Part shown: one piece after another, positions 56,997-64,000 of the stretch | Numbering within the stretch: position 1 is the first letter of the stretch | Layout of the letters: every line of letters begins with the position of its first letter | Assembly (NCBI GenBank): GCA_946407735.1 | Contig: CAMJPL010000004.1 | Coordinates: forward strand, 70,782 to 134,781 | Direction of reading: 5' to 3' | DNA: 64,000 nucleotides | Source: an uncultured Clostridia bacterium | GTDB taxonomy: Bacteria > Bacillota > Clostridia > Oscillospirales > CAG-272 | Notes under the pieces: model-generated | Databases searched by the model: none | The model's input: only the letters and a program-made list of their open reading frames with translations | What the model was told of the DNA's origin: nothing | Position numbers and translations under genes: made by a program

Positions 56997-59738
56997 ATGG
57001 ACAAAACATCTTCTTTCATCCTCGAAAACGAATATCTGCGGTACGCCTTTGACGCTCGTGGCGTCGTCCTTGAATTCACCGACAAGGCGTCCGGCGCGAA
57101 CTTCGCCGAGCCGGGCTTTCCGGCCTTCGCTCTCATAGAGCCGCTTCCCGGACGCGATCCGGCGGGATATCTCGCTCAGGACAAAGCGGACGGCGTCATC
57201 ACGCCCGATCTCGTCAGTCAGGACGGAAGCAGCATACATATATCCTTCCCTTCGGTCTCATTCACAGTTAAGGCCGAGACTAGACCGGATCATATCCGTC
57301 TGACGCTGACAGGCGTCGAGCCTGAAGGGGCCGATTTCGGATGCTTTCTTTTCGGCGGGGCGAAGATCATAAACGGCGGGGATTCCGAAGACTTCTGCGG
57401 CTGCGCGATAGCCCGCAGCGTCAGGATCCGTCCGCTCGAGGTGCCGGGGCGGTGCCGCTTTATCGGAGCGCTCGCCTGCTCGGCACTGTCGCCCGTCGGC
57501 GGATGCGCGGCTCTGATCGGGACGCCATGGGAAAAGATGCGTGACGCGGCGAAATCCGCCCTTTCCGACGCCGATCCCCGTGACGCGCTCATCAGCCCTT
57601 ACGGCGGACCGTGGGGCGACGAGGCTCCCGGCAGCCACGACGACTACATGATCGAGTGCGCTCCGGTCGATTTCTCAAACGGCGAGTGGATAGAAGCGAT
57701 GCGCGAGAAGAACATATCCGCGCTCGACTTCCATCAGGGCATCGACTACCGCCACGGCGATTATGTTTTCGATAAGACAAAATTCCCTGACGGAGCGGCG
57801 GATTTCCGCCGTCTGGTGAGCGGAAGGCTGCATGAGAACGGGATGAAGGCCGGGCTTCACACCTACTGCGGCATGGTCGACATGTCGAGCCGCTATGTGA
57901 TGCCGAAGCCGCACCCCGACCTCTACGCTGTCGGCGAATACACGCTTTCCCGCGACATCGGCGAAGACGACGAGACCATACCGCTGATTGAAAGCGCAGA
58001 AGACATCCCGCTCGTTCAGACGCCGTTCGCCTCGGTTCACGCGAGGACGCTCATGATAGGGGACGAGCTGATCGATTTTTCGGGAAGATCTGGAAATGAC
58101 GTCACCGGATGCGTAAGAGGCGCGCTCGGCACCGCCGCCGCCTCTCACAAAAAGGGCGAGAAGATAAAGCATCTGCGCAACATGTACAACATGTTCCAGT
58201 CGACTCCGGGAAGCAAGCTTTTCTACGAGCTCGCCGACAACATGGCGCAGGCGTACAACGACGGCGGCTTTGACACCATGTATTTCGACGGTCTGGAATG
58301 CGTCGGAGCCTGCTGCTCCGGCGAAAAGGCCGGGCTCGGATGGTACTATGAGGCCGTCTTCGTTCAGAGGGTCCTGAATTCCATCAAAAAGCCGGCGCTC
58401 GTCGAGTATTCGCTGCTTCACAGCTCCGTCTGGAACGCCAGATCGCGCGCCGGGGCGTGGGACGCGGCGACGAGCGGCTTCAAGACCTTCATATCGCGCC
58501 ACATCTCGCAGAACCAGAGCGGCGGCATGCGCCGTATGCTGCCCTGCACTCTCGGCTGGTGGGAGATATATCCTCCCGTCCGCGAAGGCGCGAAGCGCCG
58601 CCCGAACTGGAACTACAAGGCGGAATACGACGATGACATCGACTATCTCGGCGTAAAGTCGATAGCGACCGGATCGGGCCTTTCATACCTTTCGGTCGGC
58701 GAGAGCATGAGATCCGGGAAGGTATCAGGGGAAAAGCTGTCATATCTCGAGGGAGGTCCGGGTAAATATCCGCGGTATCACCGGCTGTTTTCCCGTCTCG
58801 CCGGATATTCGAGGATAAGGCAGACGCATGATTTCTCGCCCGAGCTGAAGGAAAAGCTCGCCGATCCAAAAGCCGAATTCGTGCTTTCGGCAAGCGGCGG
58901 GAGGATAGGCTTCACGCGGCAGAAGAGACTGTTCGCCCGCCCGTATTCGCTGAGTGACGGAGAAAACACCGTTTACGCCGACAATCCGTTCGGCGCTCAG
59001 GCGCCGAAGATCCGGCTCATCGCCCAGTGCGCCGCCGATATATCGAAGCCGGGCAGAAGGATCGCGGCGTTCGATATCGACAGACCGCTTAAGGATCAGG
59101 AAAGCGTGATCGGATTCCCCGACGGTCTCGATCTCTCCGGCAGCGAGGCGCTGGGGCTCTGGGTTGTCGGCGACGGCAGCGGAGAGTATATCAATATCCG
59201 CCTCGAGGGTCTGCCGCCTCACGCTCCCGGCTACGGCGATCACGTGATAAAGCTCGATTTCACCGGCAGGCGCTTCGTCATGCTGTGCGAGTGCGACAAC
59301 GGCGATTTCACCGACGCCGTCTACCGTCCCGAAAGCGGGTATGCGGAGAATCTCTACCGTCAGTACCGCGAAGGGATAGACTATTCCGGTATAGGCACTC
59401 TGAGAGTCATGACGTCAGGCGATCCGGCGAAGGTGTTCATCGGTGATATATCGGCATACCCCGTCGACGACTCGCCCGTCTCCGGCGTCTCTGTCGAAGC
59501 CGGAGGCCGGAAGGTGGCGTTCGGATGCGAGATCGCCCCCGGAAGCGTGCTCGAATACGATCCGATAGACGGAAAAGCCGAGATATCCGATATATACGGC
59601 AATTTATCCCCCGTCGATGTATCTGGCGATCCGCCGGAGCTTGCGCGCGGCATAAGCGCCGTCACCGTAAAAGGAAACGGCGGCGGAAGCTACCGGCTGA
59701 AGATCCACATGATGGTCTTCGGCGAGACACTTTACTGA
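56997..59738 (+). CDS. Large TIM-barrel glycoside hydrolase-like protein, family not recognised
   Basis: 913 residues, no signal peptide. Residues about 1-190 look like a galactose-mutarotase-type beta-sandwich (FILENEYLRYAFDARGVVLEFTDKASG). The central part reads as a TIM barrel: SALDFHQGIDYRHGDY, GMKAGLHTYCGMVDM, NDGGFDTMYFDGLECVG (candidate catalytic Asp) and PALVEYSLLHSSVWNARS. Inserted near 320-395 is a small domain (LMIGDELIDFSGRSGNDVTGCVRGALGTAAASHKKG) of a kind seen in phage and surface proteins. A long beta-rich tail with further sandwich domains ends the protein. AAGGAG precedes the ATG. I cannot name a GH family. Confidence 0.6.
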   Translation: MDKTSSFILENEYLRYAFDARGVVLEFTDKASGANFAEPGFPAFALIEPLPGRDPAGYLAQDKADGVITPDLVSQDGSSIHISFPSVSFTVKAETRPDHIRLTLTGVEPEGADFGCFLFGGAKIINGGDSEDFCGCAIARSVRIRPLEVPGRCRFIGALACSALSPVGGCAALIGTPWEKMRDAAKSALSDADPRDALISPYGGPWGDEAPGSHDDYMIECAPVDFSNGEWIEAMREKNISALDFHQGIDYRHGDYVFDKTKFPDGAADFRRLVSGRLHENGMKAGLHTYCGMVDMSSRYVMPKPHPDLYAVGEYTLSRDIGEDDETIPLIESAEDIPLVQTPFASVHARTLMIGDELIDFSGRSGNDVTGCVRGALGTAAASHKKGEKIKHLRNMYNMFQSTPGSKLFYELADNMAQAYNDGGFDTMYFDGLECVGACCSGEKAGLGWYYEAVFVQRVLNSIKKPALVEYSLLHSSVWNARSRAGAWDAATSGFKTFISRHISQNQSGGMRRMLPCTLGWWEIYPPVREGAKRRPNWNYKAEYDDDIDYLGVKSIATGSGLSYLSVGESMRSGKVSGEKLSYLEGGPGKYPRYHRLFSRLAGYSRIRQTHDFSPELKEKLADPKAEFVLSASGGRIGFTRQKRLFARPYSLSDGENTVYADNPFGAQAPKIRLIAQCAADISKPGRRIAAFDIDRPLKDQESVIGFPDGLDLSGSEALGLWVVGDGSGEYINIRLEGLPPHAPGYGDHVIKLDFTGRRFVMLCECDNGDFTDAVYRPESGYAENLYRQYREGIDYSGIGTLRVMTSGDPAKVFIGDISAYPVDDSPVSGVSVEAGGRKVAFGCEIAPGSVLEYDPIDGKAEISDIYGNLSPVDVSGDPPELARGISAVTVKGNGGGSYRLKIHMMVFGETLY

Positions 59739-59739
59739 G

Positions 59740-59772
59740 AAACGGCTCCCGGCCTGATGCCGGGAGCCGTTT
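59740..59772. terminator. Terminator between convergent genes
   Basis: AAACGGCTCCCGGC (59740-59753) and GCCGGGAGCCGTTT (59759-59772), a perfect 14-bp stem with a 5-nt loop, usable from both sides. Confidence 0.9.
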
Positions 59773-59829
59773 AATGTATATATCATCAATCATGCGGTGG
59801 GAAATCATGACACGCTCATCAATGGACTC

Positions 59830-60693
59830 TTATGCTGTGATCCTCGACACGTGAAGGCAGGGCTTCCCGTCATTCCGCGAGAATTCGATCAGATGCGCCG
59901 TACCCGTCTCGGCGAATGACGGAGCGACTCCGAGAGTCATGCCGCCCCAATGTCCGAAGAAATCGTTTTTCTCGTCATTGCCGCAGAATATCCCGAGGAC
60001 GTTCCCGAGATCGGCCGCCGTCATGGACAGGCCGCCGTTCACTGTCTGACAGCGCACCTCCTCGCACTGGACGCCGTCGAAGCCGACCTGGGACGCGTTC
60101 AGCGGCAGCTGGGCATGCTCCGGCGTCGGGATGTGGAAGAACAGCAGCTCCGGAATTTCTGTATCACAGGTGCGGCGAAGCCACATAGTCTGATTGAACC
60201 TCACGCCGTCCATATAATAATGGCTGTACAGCGGGTACGGAAGGCGCGACCGCGAAGGCGAGCCGTATTCTCTCTCATACGCAGTAGTCTCGGCGTGCGA
60301 GTCAAACAGCCGGACGCAAAGGACCGTTTTCCCGTCTTTTTTGACGCTTATCACGCAGTTCCCGACGCCGTCGATGTCATCCTCTCCCGCCTCCGTGAGA
60401 CAGCCGAGAGAGCGGTATACGGCGAGCTGATCGGCTCGCGTAAGTCCGTTTTTGTCGTCCCTGTCGCCGAAGGTCACGGCGAACTTCGCTCCTGTCGCTC
60501 CGGCGGCCCTCGCGATGAGCGACGCGGCAGAAGCGAATTCATCGGGATCGGATATACCGCACACGATATCGCCGTTCAGGATGACGAGATCGGGCGGCGA
60601 GGCCCGGACGGCCTTTTCAAGTCCCGGCGCGGCTCTTTCGGCCGATCCGCCGAGCGAATGGACCATGATCACGCAGAAGATATCCCGCTTCAT
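59830..60693 (-). CDS. Degenerate metallophosphoesterase paralogue (predicted pseudo-enzyme)
   Basis: 287 residues, same length class and layout as the three genes upstream. The metal-ligand motifs are mostly gone: CVIMVHSLGG replaces the D-x-H box, FAVTFGDRDD replaces FGNHDD, and GIFCGNDEKNDF replaces FCGHDHWN. Only LVILNGDIVCG and FFHIPTPE persist. The frame is intact and the fold-supporting residues are kept, so it looks like a selected non-catalytic copy rather than decay. ATG at 60693 chosen; a TTG at 60708 overlapping the upstream TGA (TTGA) is an alternative. Confidence 0.78.
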   Translation of the reverse strand: MKRDIFCVIMVHSLGGSAERAAPGLEKAVRASPPDLVILNGDIVCGISDPDEFASAASLIARAAGATGAKFAVTFGDRDDKNGLTRADQLAVYRSLGCLTEAGEDDIDGVGNCVISVKKDGKTVLCVRLFDSHAETTAYEREYGSPSRSRLPYPLYSHYYMDGVRFNQTMWLRRTCDTEIPELLFFHIPTPEHAQLPLNASQVGFDGVQCEEVRCQTVNGGLSMTAADLGNVLGIFCGNDEKNDFFGHWGGMTLGVAPSFAETGTAHLIEFSRNDGKPCLHVSRITA

Positions 60694-60704
60694 TTCGATA
60701 ACGC

Positions 60705-61751
60705 TCAAAAGTCATCCACCTCCGTATTCACCCAGTCGGCCTGAGGGATATCCTTAAGGTAGACGTGCTCGGAAATAATCCGTCCGGGATCGGACTCGCG
60801 AATCGTTATCATCCTGCCGCCGCGCATCCTGTCGGTGCCGTACACGTCATAGCCGAGACCGGCATCCTCCGAAAGCTCGATGCCCATATAGAACCCGGAA
60901 AAGGCGTTTATATGGTCGTGACCGCAGATTATCGCCTTTATGTCTCCCCTCTCGTACGCCGCGGCGAAAAGCCCGCTGTTTATGCCGGATATCCCTGCGG
61001 ATTCCTCAAGCTCGCCCTTCATATGCGTGAGCCACTGATTGTGCGGTATCAGCCTGACCTCCGGGATCGGTATATGCATGCATATCGCCCCGGGTATCTT
61101 ATGTCCGAACCGCTTCTCGAGCTCACGCGAGCAGTCCCAGTACCACGCCGCCTGAGCCGGATAGACGCCTCCGTCCTTCTCAAAGCCGGTCGTCATGTTC
61201 CTGAGCCCTATATCATCCTCTATGCCGCGCTCCAGCCCCCACATACTGGAGCCGGTGTGCGAGTCCATCATGTATATGACGAATATCGGCGCGTCGCTTT
61301 CGGCGTCGGCGTCATGGGCGTAAACCGGCAGGATGAAGGTGCCGTAGCCGGGGAGCTCCGACGGTCCCCGGCGAGACAGGCAGTGAGGGTATTTCATGAA
61401 ATGCTCCGTCGGTATGCCGTCCTCCCTGTCGTGGTTGCCGGGGACATGAGCCCACGGGATGCCCCGCTCCTCGAGCGGAGCCGAGAACTGGGCTATATAC
61501 CTGTCAAGCAGCTCATACGAGCCGAGGCCTTCGTCTTCATGCGTCAGATCGCCGAGGATCAGCATAAGATCTGCCGATGTATGATCGAGCAGCGCCGCGA
61601 TCGACTTCGGCAGGCGCTCATCGGCGAGCCTCCCGGGCTGCGCGTGAAAATCAGAGACGCAGATGAAGCGGAAGCTGCCGTCGCTTTTCGCCCTCAGCGT
61701 CATCTTTGTCTTCATCGACTCATCGAGAAGAGACGAATAGTCCTTTATCAT
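60705..61751 (-). CDS. Metallophosphoesterase, Dcr2/PAP-like, array copy 3
   Basis: 348 residues with a complete dinuclear metal site: FRFICVSDFHAQPG, LMLILGDLTHE, IPWAHVPGNHDRED, ICMHIPIPE and AIICGHDHINAF. The phrase GIPWAHVPGNHD and the later QAAWYWDCSRELEKR are typical of the Dcr2-type purple-acid-phosphatase relatives. No signal peptide or membrane segment. Begins by ATGA overlap with the gene before it. Confidence 0.88.
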   Translation of the reverse strand: MIKDYSSLLDESMKTKMTLRAKSDGSFRFICVSDFHAQPGRLADERLPKSIAALLDHTSADLMLILGDLTHEDEGLGSYELLDRYIAQFSAPLEERGIPWAHVPGNHDREDGIPTEHFMKYPHCLSRRGPSELPGYGTFILPVYAHDADAESDAPIFVIYMMDSHTGSSMWGLERGIEDDIGLRNMTTGFEKDGGVYPAQAAWYWDCSRELEKRFGHKIPGAICMHIPIPEVRLIPHNQWLTHMKGELEESAGISGINSGLFAAAYERGDIKAIICGHDHINAFSGFYMGIELSEDAGLGYDVYGTDRMRGGRMITIRESDPGRIISEHVYLKDIPQADWVNTEVDDF

Positions 61752-62776
61752 TCGCGTATCCTTATGTAATACCTGTCCCCGCCCTCAAAGAAGGATGGAT
61801 CCCTTACGGCGGCGGAGCCCATGATATCGAGCAGGCGGACGGAGCGGTGGAACATCCTCCCGTCCTCGTATATGTCTATTACACGGCCTCCTCGCAGATC
61901 GTCGTGCGCCGACATATTATACCCCATCGGCGAGCCGACTCCGAGCGAGATGCCGCAGTACTCGGCCTGAAAGACGTTGTAATGATCGTGCCCGAAGAAC
62001 ATCCCCTTCACGTCGCCGCGCTGGAGCGCCGCCATGAACACGCCGGAATTGAGCTCACCTGAGCCGACGGACTCCCGCTTGTGCCCGATGAAGCCTGTCT
62101 CCTCCGGATTTCTCGCTGCGAGCTGACATTCGATTATCGGCACATGCATGAACATGAGCGCCGGAACCTTATACCCAAGCTCACGTTCGCGGCGCTTCGA
62201 CGTATTGAAATACCAGTCGACCTGGTCGAACATCGGCGACGCCTGATTGCAGCCGGCTCCGAAATGATCGGGCAGGATGAAGCGGGTATCGTCCGAAAGT
62301 CCGAAGTATTTTACGTAATCCCTTATCTCGCCGTGAGAGTCGAGAGCGTAGAGATCGTACATCGGGCGGTCTCCGGCGTGCTCCAGCACCTCGAGCCGGT
62401 AGTTGCCGACTCCGGACAGATCGGACGGTCCCGCCTGCGACAGGCAGAGCTCGAAGCTCTCGTAGACCTCTTCCTGCTCCTCCTTTGACATCGGCTGCTC
62501 GTCGTCGTGATTGCCGAAGACATGCGCCCACGGGATCCCTCGGCTCATCACCGGCTCGAGGCAGGCGGAAAGAAAGGCTCTCAGCTCATCTTTCGTCGTC
62601 CCGCACAGCTGATCCCCGCCGAGCATCACGAGATCGGGCTTCTCGTATTTCATCAGAGCCTCGATGCCGGCCGTCAGCTTCGGGTTGAAATCGGGCCTGC
62701 CGTGGAAATCAGAGATCATGAGAACCCGGAAGCGGCCGTTTTTGCCGAATCTGAGCGTCTTCTTCTCCTTACTCAT
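61748..62776 (-). CDS. Metallophosphoesterase, Dcr2/PAP-like, array copy 2
   Basis: 342 residues from the ATG at 62776 (a GTG three codons earlier is possible). Intact ligands: FRVLMISDFHGRPDFN, LVMLGGDQLCG, IPWAHVFGNHDDE, MFMHVPIIE and GMFFGHDHYNVF. Strongly similar to the copy upstream, including the AEYCGISLGVGSPMGYN end that parallels AEYLGIKLGYDASMSYH. Its start overlaps the previous stop by 8 nt. Confidence 0.9.
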   Translation of the reverse strand: MSKEKKTLRFGKNGRFRVLMISDFHGRPDFNPKLTAGIEALMKYEKPDLVMLGGDQLCGTTKDELRAFLSACLEPVMSRGIPWAHVFGNHDDEQPMSKEEQEEVYESFELCLSQAGPSDLSGVGNYRLEVLEHAGDRPMYDLYALDSHGEIRDYVKYFGLSDDTRFILPDHFGAGCNQASPMFDQVDWYFNTSKRRERELGYKVPALMFMHVPIIECQLAARNPEETGFIGHKRESVGSGELNSGVFMAALQRGDVKGMFFGHDHYNVFQAEYCGISLGVGSPMGYNMSAHDDLRGGRVIDIYEDGRMFHRSVRLLDIMGSAAVRDPSFFEGGDRYYIRIRE

Positions 62777-63812
62777 CGCTGTCACCCGCGTGTCCCATGA
62801 TGTCGCGGATCTTTATCGTTTCGGTCGCGATATTCCACGGATCGGACTCATTCACTTCGAATATCCGCCCGCCGCGAAGGAAATTGTTCTGACAGGCGTG
62901 ATAGCTCATAGAGGCGTCGTAGCCGAGCTTTATCCCTAAATACTCGGCCTGCCAGTCGTTCCAGTGATCGTGCCCGCAGAAAAACGCCCTGACGTCCCCG
63001 CGCTCGACGATCGCGCGGAAGAGACCGGGATTGAGCGCCGTACATGCGACGTCCTCGTCGTGATAGCCGAAGAAATGGGTATCATCCTTGTTTTGGACGA
63101 TTATCTCGTATTCCGGCAGCGGGATATGCGCGTACATCAGCGCCGGGAGCTTCCTGCCGTATCTTTTCTCTATCTCCTTCGATACGAGATAATACCACAT
63201 CACCTGCTCGATATCGACCGAGTCGTAGCTGCCGTGACCGCCGGCAAACGGATGCAGCATCTTTACAGGTTCGCTTTTCCCGTGGCGCTCGGCGAACTCA
63301 GTCATCCCGCCGTGGGAATCCATCCCCCATACACCGAATACCGGATCGGTGCCGACGCTTGGATATACAGGGAGCAGGTAATTCCCGACACCGGACAATC
63401 CCGCCGGTCCGGCCTTCGACACGCAGTGCGGAAATTCCTCATAGACCCTTTCGGCGTCCTCGTTTTTCACCCCGTAGTTGTCGTCGTGATTGCCGAAGAC
63501 ATGCGCCCACGGTATGCCGCGGCTCTCCATCGGGGCGGAGATATCAGAAAGAAGGCTCCTGAGATCGTCCGTAGTCTCTATGTGTATATATCCCGGTCCG
63601 GCGGTGTCACCTCCGAGCAGGACGAGCTGCGGATGGGAGCTTTCGACAAGCGCCTCCATAGCGGCGACCGTCTTCTTTCTGTTGTAGCCGACACCGCCGT
63701 GGATATCGGAGACCATGAGCACACGGAAGCGCCCGTTTTCGTCAAAGCGCAGCGGCAGCTTTGTCTCAAGCGTTTTTTCAAGGCTTTCGCCGAAAAGCTC
63801 GTCAAGTATCAT
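62769..63812 (-). CDS. Metallophosphoesterase, Dcr2/PAP-like, array copy 1
   Basis: 347 residues. Intact metal site: FRVLMVSDIHGGVGYN, LVLLGGDTAGPG, IPWAHVFGNHDDNYG, MYAHIPLPEYEI and AFFCGHDHWNDW. The ATG at 63812 forms an ATGA overlap with the stop of the upstream partial gene and has GGGAG about 11 nt before it; an ATG six codons earlier lies within the upstream coding region. Four such paralogues in a row share one transcript. Confidence 0.9.
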   Translation of the reverse strand: MILDELFGESLEKTLETKLPLRFDENGRFRVLMVSDIHGGVGYNRKKTVAAMEALVESSHPQLVLLGGDTAGPGYIHIETTDDLRSLLSDISAPMESRGIPWAHVFGNHDDNYGVKNEDAERVYEEFPHCVSKAGPAGLSGVGNYLLPVYPSVGTDPVFGVWGMDSHGGMTEFAERHGKSEPVKMLHPFAGGHGSYDSVDIEQVMWYYLVSKEIEKRYGRKLPALMYAHIPLPEYEIIVQNKDDTHFFGYHDEDVACTALNPGLFRAIVERGDVRAFFCGHDHWNDWQAEYLGIKLGYDASMSYHACQNNFLRGGRIFEVNESDPWNIATETIKIRDIMGHAGDSDE

Positions 63813-64000
63813 ATGCTTTTTATCTCCCATGTCATGGTGACGGTGTCTGACATTTCAATATCCGACGGCGAAATGTCCGGCACTCCGGCGGCTTCGTCGA
63901 ATACCGCGCTCTTCGCCATCGCCATGCGCGGCATACTGTTCATAAGAGGTTCAATCTCACCGTACTCGGCTTTGACGACCGCCCCGAGCGCGCCGCTCCC
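63809..64000 (-). CDS. SIMPL (DUF541) domain protein, C-terminal end, cut by window edge
   Basis: Only the last 63 residues are inside the window. The ending MPRMAMAKSAVFDEAAG followed by SPSDIEMSDTVTMTWEI matches how SIMPL/YggE-type proteins finish (a short linker, then PGEIEVSASVTVTYEI-like strand). Joined by ATGA to the phosphoesterase array. The rest of the gene, including any signal peptide, is beyond 64000. Confidence 0.65.
   Translation of the reverse strand, partial: GSGALGAVVKAEYGEIEPLMNSMPRMAMAKSAVFDEAAGVPDISPSDIEMSDTVTMTWEIKSI

Overview
The window looks like a chromosomal segment of an anaerobic, moderately GC-rich Clostridia-type Bacillota. Supporting signs are the PolC-type replicative polymerase, strong TTGACA-17-TATAAT promoters, AGGAGG ribosome binding sites, a guanine riboswitch, a sodium-pump decarboxylase operon and a BMP-type nucleoside importer. 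An uncultured gut lineage is my inference; no rRNA, tRNA, CRISPR array, insertion sequence or prophage is visible.

Layout. 1-3048: 3' part of polC. 3161-10964: a complete histidine operon (hisZGDCBHAFI and hisE) behind one strong promoter that lies inside an inverted repeat. 11108-11506: secG with an acidic tail. 11677-16976: a guanine-riboswitch-controlled nucleoside ABC importer. 17399-19716: two tandem paralogous surface proteins with CBM9/DOMON-like heads. 19870-21156: an FAD oxidoreductase. 21277-24734: tig-clpP-clpX. 24914-28098: a phosphoesterase and FGGY kinase pair facing a membrane-anchored phosphoesterase. 28156-33233: a sodium-pumping decarboxylase operon with two different carboxyltransferases. 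33538-37647: amidohydrolase, sugar isomerase-like protein, uronate isomerase and nucleoside hydrolase. 37835-39313: guaB.

39384-41206: an ABC-F ATPase behind a 230-nt leader holding a tiny ORF and a terminator immediately before the gene, the most system-like regulatory device in the window. 41258-49756: a carbohydrate block (DUF4450-like glycosidase, phosphohexomutase, GH130 phosphorylase, histidine phosphatase, S-adenosylhomocysteinase, CBM9-like protein). 49793-55461: a membrane protein, TagO/WecA-like transferase, trpS, aminotransferase and MATE exporter. 55599-59738: a DUF1080 protein, a SipW-like peptidase and a 913-residue TIM-barrel glycosidase-like protein I cannot place in a family. 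59830-64000: four tandem paralogous metallophosphoesterases behind the end of a SIMPL-domain gene. The last copy has lost nearly all metal ligands.

The best candidates for undescribed biology are the ABC-F leader, the phosphoesterase array with its pseudo-enzyme, the 913-residue glycosidase-like protein beside a SipW-like peptidase, the paired surface proteins with a non-standard sorting tail, and the tandem 18-bp palindromes upstream of the riboswitch. Functions are assigned by reading motifs and context; no database search was possible.
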